From assembly GCA_036506495.1 (NCBI GenBank), contig DASXRQ010000080.1, forward strand, positions 1 to 19,441: a stretch of DNA of 19,441 bases. The letters are read 5' to 3'. Both the position numbers and the translations under genes were made by a program. Shown in pieces: positions 1-8,020 of the stretch (its first letter is position 1; every line of letters begins with the position of its first letter). Below the pieces are notes generated by a model, which saw only the letters and a list, made by a program, of their open reading frames with translations, searched no databases and was not told the origin of the DNA. The stretch is from DASXRC01 sp036506495. GTDB lineage: Bacteria > Actinomycetota > Actinomycetes > Mycobacteriales > Micromonosporaceae.

Positions 1-3000
1 ACCGGCTCCAACGTCTACACCAGCCCACGGCTTGAGTCCGAGCTCGGCTACACCGTGGAGGAATGGATCTCCGACAAGGAGTTGTATGCGAAGGTCCTCC
101 ACCCCGAGGACCGCGAGCGGATATTGGCCGAATACCGCCGCGCGCGCGATACCGACGAGCCGTTCCGGGCGGAGTACCGCATGATCGCGCGCGATGGGAC
201 AGTGCATTGGTTCCATGACGAGGCGGCGGTCATCCGCGACGAGACCGGCCGGCCCGCCTACTTCCACGGGTTCCTCCTCGACATCACCGAACAGAGGCAG
301 CTGGCCGAGGCGCTTCGCGGCAGCGAGGAGGAGCTGCGGCGACAGAAGCAGTACATCGAGTCACTGGTGGAGATCAACCCGACTGCCATCGTCACCGTCG
401 ACCGAGACGGCAGCGTCACCTCCTGGAACCTGGCGGCCGAGGAGCTCTTCGGCTACTCGAGGGACGAGGCGATCGGGCGTCAGGTCGACGACCTGGTCGT
501 CGGACGAGAAGACTTGCGTAGCGAGGCCGTCAGCTACGAGCAGGTCCTCCGGGCGGGACGTTTCCATACCGTGACTCAGCGAGCCCGCAGGGACGGAACG
601 CTGGCGGACGTCGAGCTGATCGCCGTGCCGGTGATCGAGGAGGGCGAGCCCACCGGGTATCTGGTCATCTACCACGACATTAGCCAGCTGCAGCGGCAGA
701 AGCGATACTTCGAATCGCTGCTCGAGGTCAGTCCCAGCGCGATCGTCACGGTCGATCCGCACCACAAGGTGACCACGTGGAACCCTGCGGCGGAGCGGCT
801 CTTCGGCTACACCCGCGAGGAGGCCATCGGGCAAGACGTCGATTCGCTCGTCGCCAACACCGAGGCAGTCCGCCACGAAGCCGTGCAGGCGAGCCGGCAG
901 ACCCTAGAAGCCGGGCAGGTGCGGCTCACCACCCGCCGGACTCGGAAGGACGGGTCCCTGGTCGATGTCGACCTGCGGGCCGCGCCGATCCGCGTCGGGG
1001 ATCAAATGGTCGGCCTATACGCCCTCTATCACGACATCTCCGAGCTCCAAACAGCGCGCGAGCAGGCAGAGGCCGCCACCCAGGCCAAGAGCGCCTTCCT
1101 GGCGATGATGAGCCACGAGATTCGCACGCCGATGAATGCCGTGATCGGGATGACCGGGCTTCTTCTGGACACCGATCTGACCCCCGAGCAGCGCAGCTAC
1201 GCCGAGGTCATCCGCAGCGGCGGTGACGCGCTGATGGCCGTCATCGACGACATCCTCGACTTCTCCAAGATCGAAGCCGGCCGATTGGAGCTGGAACGCC
1301 GGCCCTTCGACCTCCGCAACTGCGTGGAGTCCGCCCTCGAAGTGGTCGCCGCGAGCGCGTCGAGCAAGGGCCTCGACCTCGCCTATGTCCTGGACCAAGG
1401 GCTGACCGGCGCCATCGTGGGCGATGCCACCCGGCTGCGTCAGATCCTGATCAACCTGCTGAACAACGCGGTGAAGTTCACCGACAAGGGCGAGGTGGTC
1501 CTCTCGGTGAACGGGGAGACGCTCGGGTCGGGTGACAGGGAGGTCGGAGGCAAGTACCAGCTTCACTTTGCCGTCAGGGACAGCGGCATCGGGATCCCCG
1601 AGGACCGGCTAAGCCGCCTGTTCGAATCGTTCAGCCAGGTCGACGCGTCCACGACCCGCCGGTATGGCGGCAGCGGTCTGGGCCTTGCGATCAGCAAGCG
1701 GCTGAGCGAGCTGATGGGCGGGACGATCTGGGTCGAGAGCCAGGTCGGGGAAGGCTCCACATTCCACTTCACCATCCAGGCCGATCAGGCTCCCGGCCTC
1801 GCCCCCGCCGATGAGCGAGGCGCGCCGTCCCAGCTTCATGGCAGACGGGTTCTGATCGTGGACGACAACGCCACCAACCGCCATATCCTCGTAAGGCAGG
1901 CGGAATCGTGGGGCATGCTGACGCGCGACACCGCCTCCCCCGCCCAAGCGCTGGAGTGGATCCGTCGAGGCGATCCCTTCGACCTCGCGATCCTCGACAT
2001 GCACATGCCCGAGATGGACGGCGGCACCCTGGCGGCGGAAATCCGCCGCTACCGCCACGCGCGCGCGTTGCCCTTGATCATGCTCACATCGCTGGGACCC
2101 CGGGAAGAGCCCCGGGGAGATATGGAGCTCGCCGCCTCTCTGACAAAGCCGATCAAGCCGTCACAGCTCTACGCCACGCTTATGAGCGTCTTCGGTGCCC
2201 CGGCTGGCGTGCAGGCTCCGGTGCCCCAAGAAGGGGCCGTCGGGCGACTGGCCGAGCGTGTGCCGTTGCGGATCCTGGTGGCGGAGGACAACGTCGTCAA
2301 CCAGCAGCTTGCCTTACTCCTGCTGAAGAAGCTCGGCTACCAGGCCGACGTGGCCGCGGACGGGCTGGCCGCGCTCCAAGCGCTCGAACGCAGGCCCTAC
2401 GACGTTGTGCTCATGGACGTACAGATGCCGACGATGGACGGGCTGGAGGCCACGCGCCGCATCCACCAACGATGGCCAGAGGGGCAAGGGCCGCACGTCA
2501 TCGCGGCGACCGCCAACGCTATGCAGGAAGAGCGCGAGGCCTGTCTGGCCGCAGGAATGGACGACTACCTCAGCAAGCCGATCCGCCTGGAGGAACTGGC
2601 CACGGCGCTGAGCCGCTGCCGCCCGCACGTCATCCCACGGCCCCCGGCTCCGGCGAGGGAATCCGGCGTGGGCGCTCAGGCGCCGCCGCCGGCCGAACCC
2701 GAACCACCAGGGCAGCCACTGGTTGCCGGGATGCTCCATCCGGCGGCGCTCGAACGCTTGATGCAGACCATCGGAGACGACAATCCCGATCTTCTTGTGG
2801 CGCTCATCAACACCTTCTTGAGCGACGTGCCCCGGCTGGTCGACGGCGCACGGCGAGGGCTGCAGCAAGGTCAGGCCGACGAAGTCCGACGAGCGGCGCA
2901 CACGCTGAAGTCCAACGGGGCCACCTTCGGCGCGACGGGCTTTTCCGAGCTGAGTCGCCAGCTCGAGTCTCTGGCCGGGTCAGGAACCCTGGAAGGGACG

Positions 3001-3084
3001 GCCGATCTCATCGCACGGATCGACGCGGAATACGACCGGGTCAGGATCGCCCTGGAAACGGTGCGGGAGCGGGGTAGACCATGA
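1..3084 (+). CDS. Hybrid sensor histidine kinase, PAS x3-HisKA-HATPase-REC-REC-HPt (5' partial)
   Basis: The reading frame is open from base 1, and the first residues already read as a PAS fold (VYTSPRLESELGYTVEEW), so the true start lies upstream; the GTG at 55 is internal. Visible order, in residues from base 1: PAS/PAC 1-100, PAS 118-235, PAS 236-350, HisKA with phospho-His 372 (SHEIRTPMN), HATPase with N box NLLNNAVKFT (Asn489) and glycine-rich GGSGLGLAISK, REC1 with Asp621/622 and acceptor Asp666, REC2 with acceptor Asp806, and an HPt with His967 (HTLKSNGATFG). All key phosphorelay residues are intact. No membrane segment is seen, so the visible part is cytoplasmic. The family autophosphorylates and relays His-Asp-His-Asp to a separate receiver. 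Its stop overlaps the next start (ATGA at 3081-3084), which points to that receiver protein as the partner. The signal sensed is unknown. Confidence 0.95.
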   Translation, partial: TGSNVYTSPRLESELGYTVEEWISDKELYAKVLHPEDRERILAEYRRARDTDEPFRAEYRMIARDGTVHWFHDEAAVIRDETGRPAYFHGFLLDITEQRQLAEALRGSEEELRRQKQYIESLVEINPTAIVTVDRDGSVTSWNLAAEELFGYSRDEAIGRQVDDLVVGREDLRSEAVSYEQVLRAGRFHTVTQRARRDGTLADVELIAVPVIEEGEPTGYLVIYHDISQLQRQKRYFESLLEVSPSAIVTVDPHHKVTTWNPAAERLFGYTREEAIGQDVDSLVANTEAVRHEAVQASRQTLEAGQVRLTTRRTRKDGSLVDVDLRAAPIRVGDQMVGLYALYHDISELQTAREQAEAATQAKSAFLAMMSHEIRTPMNAVIGMTGLLLDTDLTPEQRSYAEVIRSGGDALMAVIDDILDFSKIEAGRLELERRPFDLRNCVESALEVVAASASSKGLDLAYVLDQGLTGAIVGDATRLRQILINLLNNAVKFTDKGEVVLSVNGETLGSGDREVGGKYQLHFAVRDSGIGIPEDRLSRLFESFSQVDASTTRRYGGSGLGLAISKRLSELMGGTIWVESQVGEGSTFHFTIQADQAPGLAPADERGAPSQLHGRRVLIVDDNATNRHILVRQAESWGMLTRDTASPAQALEWIRRGDPFDLAILDMHMPEMDGGTLAAEIRRYRHARALPLIMLTSLGPREEPRGDMELAASLTKPIKPSQLYATLMSVFGAPAGVQAPVPQEGAVGRLAERVPLRILVAEDNVVNQQLALLLLKKLGYQADVAADGLAALQALERRPYDVVLMDVQMPTMDGLEATRRIHQRWPEGQGPHVIAATANAMQEEREACLAAGMDDYLSKPIRLEELATALSRCRPHVIPRPPAPARESGVGAQAPPPAEPEPPGQPLVAGMLHPAALERLMQTIGDDNPDLLVALINTFLSDVPRLVDGARRGLQQGQADEVRRAAHTLKSNGATFGATGFSELSRQLESLAGSGTLEGTADLIARIDAEYDRVRIALETVRERGRP

Positions 3085-3788
3085 CCGAGAGTCCCGGGTT
3101 GGTGCTCGTGGTCGACGACGATGCGCTGAGTCGCCTGCTCCTGTCCCGAGGTCTCGAGCAAGACGGGCACCACGTACGGGCGGTGGCGAATGGGTTGGAG
3201 GCGCTCCAGGCGCTTCGCGACGGGCCGTTCGACTGCGTGCTGTTGGACGTGCTGATGCCCGAGATGGACGGCTACCAGGTCCTTGAGCACATCAGGGGTG
3301 ATCCCAAGCTGCGGCACACGCCGGTGATCATGATCTCGGCGCTCGAGGACGTCGACAGCGTCGTCAGGTGCATCGAGATGGGCGCGGAGGACTACCTGCC
3401 GAAGCCGTTTGACCCGGTGCTCCTTCGGGCCAGGATCAATGCGGGGCTTGCGAGGAAACGCCTGGACGACCTCGAGCAGGAGTATCTCGAGCAGGTGGGC
3501 CAGGTCATCGCGGCGGCAGCGGCCGTGGAGGCGGGAAGGTTCGACAGCGGACAGCTGGACAGCGTCGCCGGCCGGGACGACGCCCTCGGGCAATTGGCAC
3601 GCGTCTTCCAACGGATGGCGACCGAAATCCGGGCGCGCGAGCTTCGCCTGAAGCAACAGGTGCGCAAGCTGCGCATCGAGATCGACGAGGTGAGGGCCGC
3701 CCGGCAGGTGGCCGAGATCACCGAGACCGAGTACTTCCAGGACCTCCAGCGGAAGGTCGCCGAGCTGCGGTTGGACTCGGACGCCTAG
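3081..3788 (+). CDS. Response regulator: receiver plus HAMP-like/coiled-coil tail, no known output domain
   Basis: This is a 235-residue protein. Residues 1-120 are a canonical receiver: acidic pocket Asp12-14 (VVDDD), acceptor Asp56 (LLDVLMPEMDG) and Lys107 (YLPKPF). Residues about 138-190 resemble a HAMP-type linker (AAAAAVEAGRF, then DDALGQLARVFQRMATEI), and about 180-232 form a charged, probably coiled-coil tail. There is no DNA-binding, GGDEF or kinase output. The start ATG overlaps the kinase stop by 4 bases, so translation is probably coupled. By inference it takes the phosphoryl group from the HPt of the upstream kinase and passes the signal by protein contact, the downstream MinD-like ATPase or membrane protein being the obvious candidates. 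HAMP-like segments normally follow a membrane helix; this soluble protein has none. Confidence 0.9.
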   Translation: MTESPGLVLVVDDDALSRLLLSRGLEQDGHHVRAVANGLEALQALRDGPFDCVLLDVLMPEMDGYQVLEHIRGDPKLRHTPVIMISALEDVDSVVRCIEMGAEDYLPKPFDPVLLRARINAGLARKRLDDLEQEYLEQVGQVIAAAAAVEAGRFDSGQLDSVAGRDDALGQLARVFQRMATEIRARELRLKQQVRKLRIEIDEVRAARQVAEITETEYFQDLQRKVAELRLDSDA

Positions 3789-3811
3789 GTACGAGGGGCA
3801 ACAGCAAGTGC

Positions 3812-3818
3812 GGAGGAG
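3812..3818 (+). promoter_or_regulatory. Ribosome binding site deciding the MinD-like start
   Basis: GGAGGAG lies 7 nt before the GTG at 3826. It sits downstream of the alternative GTG at 3808, so it can only serve 3826. This is why the shorter start was chosen. Confidence 0.75.
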
Positions 3819-3825
3819 CGGGACG

Positions 3826-4581
3826 GTGTCGAGGGTCATATCGATCCATTCGTTTCGCGGGGGCACGGGCAAGTCGAACACGGCGGCCAACGTGGCGACG
3901 CTGCTGGCTGCGGAAGGCCAACGCATCGGGGTTGTCGACACCGACCTCCAGTCCCCCGGGATCCACGCGCTGTTCGGGCTGGACCAGGAAACGATGCGCT
4001 ATTCGCTCAACGAGTATCTGTGGGGGGGCTGCGACATCACGCAGGCCGCCCACGACATGACGACCAGCCTCGATGCCGGGCTGCGCGGGCGCGTGTATCT
4101 GGTGCCTTCCAGCATCAAGGTGAACGACATCGCTCGTGTGATGCGCGAGGGATACGACGTGGGCCTGCTGAACGAAGGGTTCCGCCAGCTCGTCAAGCGG
4201 CTGTCGCTTGACGTGCTGATGCTCGACACCCACCCGGGCTTGAACGAGGAAACGCTGCTGTCGATCGCCATGTCGAACGCGCTGGCGATCATGATGCGCC
4301 CGGACCACCAGGACTACGAGGGCACCAAGGTGACCCTGTCGGTGGCCCGCAAACTGCAGGTGCCGGACGTAGTGCTCGTGGTCAACAAGACGCCGCCGCT
4401 CTTCGATCCCGAGGAGGTCAGAGAGCGGGTGGAGAAGGCCTACGAGTGCGAGGTCACGGCGGTGCTGCCGCACGCAGACGAACTCATGACCCTGTCGAGC
4501 GCCGGCATCTTCGCGCTGCGCTATCCGGATCACCCCGTCACGGGCCTGTACCGGCAGATCGCAGCCCGTCTCACAGCGTAG
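3826..4581 (+). CDS. MinD/ParA-like P-loop ATPase with an Arg-type deviant Walker A
   Basis: This is a 251-residue protein of the SIMIBI MinD/ParA class. Visible motifs are the P-loop SFRGGTGKSN (residues 9-18), the switch VVDTDLQSPG (37-45), a Walker-B-like LMLDTHPG (131-138) and a base-contact-like VVNKTP (185-190). In classical members the loop begins KGG, and that signature Lys contacts the partner subunit's phosphates; here it is Arg11. The catalytic P-loop Lys16 and Ser17 are present. The start at GTG 3826 is preferred over GTG 3808 on the ribosome binding site. It lies about 37 nt after the receiver gene and 8 nt before the membrane-protein gene. By inference it is an ATP-driven switch or positioning factor tied to the cassette, not a chromosome partitioner: no ParB gene is seen here. 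Only a weak amphipathic C terminus (GLYRQIAARL) could contact membrane. Confidence 0.88.
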   Translation: MSRVISIHSFRGGTGKSNTAANVATLLAAEGQRIGVVDTDLQSPGIHALFGLDQETMRYSLNEYLWGGCDITQAAHDMTTSLDAGLRGRVYLVPSSIKVNDIARVMREGYDVGLLNEGFRQLVKRLSLDVLMLDTHPGLNEETLLSIAMSNALAIMMRPDHQDYEGTKVTLSVARKLQVPDVVLVVNKTPPLFDPEEVRERVEKAYECEVTAVLPHADELMTLSSAGIFALRYPDHPVTGLYRQIAARLTA

Positions 4582-4589
4582 AGGCGACA

Positions 4590-7538
4590 ATGGCCCCAGA
4601 CGAGCTGGATCTGTTTCCCGATCGGGAAGAGCTCCTCGCCGGGCTGCCCGCCAAGCGGGCCGACACCCTCCTCTTTCTGATCGAGAGCCAAACCGCGCAC
4701 CTGGTGGCCCAGTCTCGCCGGGCGATGGAGCAGTTCATCACCGAAGCAGACCACAACGAGCGGGAGCTCGCCTTCTTCGAGGCGTTCTCGCAGGGCCTGG
4801 ATCCCCCGCTGGTCCCGACCATCCAGGATCTCGAAAGCCACTCCTGGCAGTGGGCGCCCCTAGTCGCCCGGAGCCCACAGGTCCGAGCCGCCGTCGCCCA
4901 TCGCCTGGGAACCAAGTACCGCTTCACCTACCAGGATGCAGCCGGCATCCGGCGGGCCCTGGGGCTCGACGACCCGCAGGTCAGACGGGCATACCGCCGC
5001 CTCTACCGACAGCCACTCGAGGAGATCTTCGCCTCCCGGGTAACCCCCACCGACCGCCTGCGCTGGTCGTGGGCCGCCGTGGGCACCCGGCTCGAGCGGT
5101 TGTCCCCGTTCTGGACCGCCTACTCATTGACGCTGACCGAGACGGTGGGCGCCACCATCCTCGCCCTACCCATCGCCCTTGCGACCATCGGCCCGCTGCC
5201 CGGTGTGGCGCTGCTGGTGCTGCTCGGCCTCGTCAACATCGTGACGATCGCGTGCATGTCCGAAGCCGTGACACGGAGCGGCGCGACCCGGTACGGAAGC
5301 GCCTACCTCGGCCGACTCGTGGGTGACTACCTGGGCGCGATGGGCTCCTTGATCCTCTCAGTGAGCTTCTTTGCGCTCTGCCTGTTGGTCCTGCCCGTCT
5401 ACTACATCGGCGTCTCGACGACGCTCGAAGACGCCACGTCGGTCTGGGCGCCGGCCTGGGTCGGCGTGCTGTTCCTCGTGGGCCTCTACTACGTGCGGCG
5501 AAAATCGCTGAACGCCACCGTTGCCTCGGCGCTCGTCGTGGGCGCGGCGAACATCGTCCTGCTGGTGGTGCTTGGGATTCTGGCCGTGACCCACTTGCAG
5601 GTGGACAACCTGCTCCACACCGACGTGCCGATACTGTCGGGTCGGCCGTTCAAGCCTTCGGTCCTCCAGCTGATCTTCGGCGTGGTCCTCTCCGCTTATT
5701 TCGGGCACACATCGGTGACTCTGTGCGGCCGGCTGGTGCTGCGGCGCGACCCAAGCGGGCGTGCGCTCATGCGGGGCTGCACTGCTGCGCAGGCAACCGC
5801 GATGCTGCTGTACTGCCTGTTCGTGCTCGCCGTGAACAGCGCCGTAGCGCCCAGGGTCCTGGCTGGAGAGTCGGGCACCGCACTGGCGCCGCTCACGACC
5901 GTGCTCGGCCCGATCGCGACCGTGCTCGGATCGTTGTTCGTGATCCTCGGGATGGGCATGGGCACGGTCCACTTCTCGCTGGCCCTGTCAAGCCTCACTC
6001 GCGAATGGCTGCCCTCCCAGGCGCCATCGGTCGTGGTCCTGCCCCGGCAGCGGGCGAGGCTGCTGTTCGAGGAGCGAAGGCGCCGCTGGCGCTCAAAGAA
6101 CGGCCTCAAGATCGGCGTCACGTACCTGGGACTCCGGAGTGGCGATCCGGCGTTCCGCCTCGAGGTCATGGTCGACGGCGAGGTCCACCGGACAGAGACC
6201 AACGCGGCCGGCTCATGGGAGATCCTTGGCCCGACCGGCGTTCCATCCTTCATCGATCAGCTGACGGACCTGCACCAACGCGGTCTCAGCCTGGTCCTCG
6301 AGATCAGCGACGCCAACCCCCAGAGCGTCCGCCTCACGACGTCGTCGTCGTTGCGCACAACGGTCGAGGGCGCGTGGGACACGTCCGGGCTCGGCCTTGC
6401 CGGCATCCTGGCCCTGCCTGGCCCCCAGGCGGAGCTCGTCGGATGGATCATGCGCCAGGGCGACGTGACCCTGAGCGACGTGGCCAGTCACGTCGACCAG
6501 GACGAAGCCGCCGTCCAGGCGAGACTGAGGTCCCTGGTGGAGCAGGGGCTGGTGCGGGAGACAGAAGGCGGGTCGCGCTACACCGCTCGGCTGGCGGCAC
6601 GACGAGGGCGGGCCCTGCCCGACGACATCTGGGGTGCGCTGAGCCAACGACAAGAACCCAGGATGCCAGGTGGTGCGGCGAAGCGCGGGTCGCCGGCTTG
6701 GCACGGCGTCCGCGGCGTCCTGCTCGGCCGACGCGGTCGCTTCGTGTTCGGAGTCACCCCGATATTCGCGTCGTTCGCGGTCACCGAGTGGATGCTGCTA
6801 ACCGGATCGGGCTCCTTTGCCGGGCTGCTCGGTTTCATCGGCGTCATCGTCGTTTCCCTGGTAGGGGGCATCTTCCCTGTGCTGTTGCTGGTTGCGAGCA
6901 GGCGGAAAGGCGACTATGTGCCCAGGGTGGTCTACCGCGCGCTGGGCCATCCTGTGCTCCTGGCCGGCCTTTACCTCCTGTTCCTGGGCAGCCTGCTGCT
7001 GCACGGTCTGGTGATCTGGAAAGACCCCTGGCTGCGAGCCGGAGCGGTGCTCGTCGCCGCGGGTATCGCGGTGATGACCGTCCGCATGGTGCGCAATGGC
7101 ACGTTCAGCCCGCGGCTGAACATCGAAGTGCGCGAAGACCGGGGTCAAGGTCGGACCTTCTTCACCATCACCGCGAACGGCCGGGAGTCAGTCGGTCGTG
7201 TCACGCTGCAGTACGGCGACGGCACGCGGCACCTGCAAACCACCGCCGGCGAGATACCCGCCTTCTCGTCCCTGCGGCACGCCGTCTTCGAACAGAAATT
7301 CGTTGATAGGGCACGGGGAACACCACGAGAAGTAACGATTTGGGTCCACAGGGTGACACCCGAGGGAGACTCCGAGGCCATCGACGCATACATGACCGTG
7401 CAAACCGGTGGCGAGACCAAGCGATTCGACCTCAAGCTCGCCAAGGGCCAGGTGATCCTGCCAATGACCGATGCGACTTGCCGGGTGGACATTGAGCCGA
7501 CAGAGATGCACGACGCGAAGGCCCAGGAGCGGATCTGA
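4590..7538 (+). CDS. Large membrane protein: APC/AAAP-type permease core fused to winged-helix-like and second membrane modules
   Basis: 982 residues from ATG 4590, with GAGG 5 nt upstream. Residues 1-170 are soluble and helical. About 180-470 hold roughly eight hydrophobic helices beginning SLTLTETVGATILALP, the glycine-containing broken helix typical of amino acid/auxin permeases. Residues 500-600 are soluble. About 610-668 read like a winged helix (GWIMRQGDVTLSDVASHV, then LRSLVEQGLVRE). About 718-834 hold four more hydrophobic segments. Residues 840-982 are a beta-rich soluble tail (LNIEVREDRGQGRTFFTITA). APC/AAAP permeases normally have about 11-12 helices in 400-500 residues, so this is about twice the usual length. 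By inference it is a regulated transporter or a transceptor that reports through its soluble parts to the MinD-like ATPase and receiver. Substrate, helix number and topology are uncertain. Confidence 0.85.
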   Translation: MAPDELDLFPDREELLAGLPAKRADTLLFLIESQTAHLVAQSRRAMEQFITEADHNERELAFFEAFSQGLDPPLVPTIQDLESHSWQWAPLVARSPQVRAAVAHRLGTKYRFTYQDAAGIRRALGLDDPQVRRAYRRLYRQPLEEIFASRVTPTDRLRWSWAAVGTRLERLSPFWTAYSLTLTETVGATILALPIALATIGPLPGVALLVLLGLVNIVTIACMSEAVTRSGATRYGSAYLGRLVGDYLGAMGSLILSVSFFALCLLVLPVYYIGVSTTLEDATSVWAPAWVGVLFLVGLYYVRRKSLNATVASALVVGAANIVLLVVLGILAVTHLQVDNLLHTDVPILSGRPFKPSVLQLIFGVVLSAYFGHTSVTLCGRLVLRRDPSGRALMRGCTAAQATAMLLYCLFVLAVNSAVAPRVLAGESGTALAPLTTVLGPIATVLGSLFVILGMGMGTVHFSLALSSLTREWLPSQAPSVVVLPRQRARLLFEERRRRWRSKNGLKIGVTYLGLRSGDPAFRLEVMVDGEVHRTETNAAGSWEILGPTGVPSFIDQLTDLHQRGLSLVLEISDANPQSVRLTTSSSLRTTVEGAWDTSGLGLAGILALPGPQAELVGWIMRQGDVTLSDVASHVDQDEAAVQARLRSLVEQGLVRETEGGSRYTARLAARRGRALPDDIWGALSQRQEPRMPGGAAKRGSPAWHGVRGVLLGRRGRFVFGVTPIFASFAVTEWMLLTGSGSFAGLLGFIGVIVVSLVGGIFPVLLLVASRRKGDYVPRVVYRALGHPVLLAGLYLLFLGSLLLHGLVIWKDPWLRAGAVLVAAGIAVMTVRMVRNGTFSPRLNIEVREDRGQGRTFFTITANGRESVGRVTLQYGDGTRHLQTTAGEIPAFSSLRHAVFEQKFVDRARGTPREVTIWVHRVTPEGDSEAIDAYMTVQTGGETKRFDLKLAKGQVILPMTDATCRVDIEPTEMHDAKAQERI

Positions 7539-7591
7539 CCCCCGAGGACATTCAGAGCGGCCTGGATAGTGCTGGGCGACCCCCGCGCGCT

Positions 7592-7705
7592 TCAGTCAGC
7601 CCTGTGGCGTGGCAGCGCGGCAGCCGCCAGCAGGACCAGGGCCACGGCCGCCATGGTGGTCGCCGCCCAGCGCACTGCCTGGAATCGGCCGACTTGTATG
7701 GACAT
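7592..7705 (-). CDS. Possible 37-residue single-pass membrane miniprotein
   Basis: An ATG at 7705 is preceded by GGGAG with 6 nt spacing and opens a 37-codon frame ending TGA at 7592-7594. The peptide starts MSIQVGRFQAVRWAATTM and continues into a hydrophobic run (AAVALVLLAAAALP), ending in a short basic tail (RHRAD). The pattern is an N-terminal polar segment, one membrane helix and a positive tail. I recognise no family. It lies convergent to the large membrane-protein gene, whose stop is 53 bases away. Good ribosome binding site and clear hydrophobic helix argue for a real gene; short length and GC-rich alanine-biased composition argue against it. Confidence 0.35.
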   Translation of the reverse strand: MSIQVGRFQAVRWAATTMAAVALVLLAAAALPRHRAD

Positions 7706-7813
7706 GGGAGTCTCCCGGGCGTGCTCCCCAGCCCGATAACACGGAGCACCCCAGCACCCGGTTCAATCCGCAAGGGCAGGGAAGAGCCCTCACCGCCCGC
7801 GCCGAGCGTCAGC

Positions 7814-7859
7814 TCAAGACCAGCCGGTACGCCAAGGCGTCGTTGCCGCACACCACGAG
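7814..7859 (-). pseudogene. Scrap resembling the start of a TrkA-N (NAD-binding) protein
   Basis: The minus frame reads LVVCGNDALAYRLVLS and then stops (TGA at 7814-7816). This resembles the opening beta strand and helix of TrkA-N/RCK domains, where forms like VVCGDDALAYRL are common, but the glycine-rich loop and the rest of the domain are missing. It could be a remnant of a deleted K+ channel regulator or a chance match; the call rests on about 12 residues. Confidence 0.25.
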
Positions 7860-8020
7860 GTGAGGCTCTGGAATCCCCTCGTCGTTGCCGAACCCGTCCC
7901 GCCACCGCGAGACAATCGCGCGGCGCGCTCGGTGGCGCCAGGGGTCAGAGGGCATGTCCGGATGGTAGCCACTCGGGGCATCTCGCGACCGCCCTCCGAT
8001 TCCGCCGTATTTTTGAGCCC

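Larger units (their letters stand above)
7539..8020. other. Non-coding or decayed stretch after the cassette
   Basis: No convincing full-length gene is seen. The stretch holds a possible minus-strand miniprotein (7592-7705) and a short TrkA-N-like scrap (7814-7859), described separately. I see no clear terminator hairpin directly after the stop at 7538. The longer open frames crossing this stretch have low-complexity, arginine-rich translations typical of GC-rich non-coding DNA. Confidence 0.5.

Noticed and set aside
4446..4589. Upstream extension of the permease gene into the MinD-like gene
   Set aside because: ATG 4590 has GAGG at 5 nt, follows the ATPase stop directly and starts the credible protein; the extension is an Arg-rich overlap.
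5723..7306. 527-codon plus-strand frame inside the permease gene
   Set aside because: Pro/Arg/Gly-rich shifted frame of the membrane-protein gene; no hydrophobic pattern of its own.
7552..7905. 117-codon minus-strand frame in the debris zone
   Set aside because: No motif and biased composition; a different minus frame (7592-7705) with a good ribosome binding site is a better candidate.
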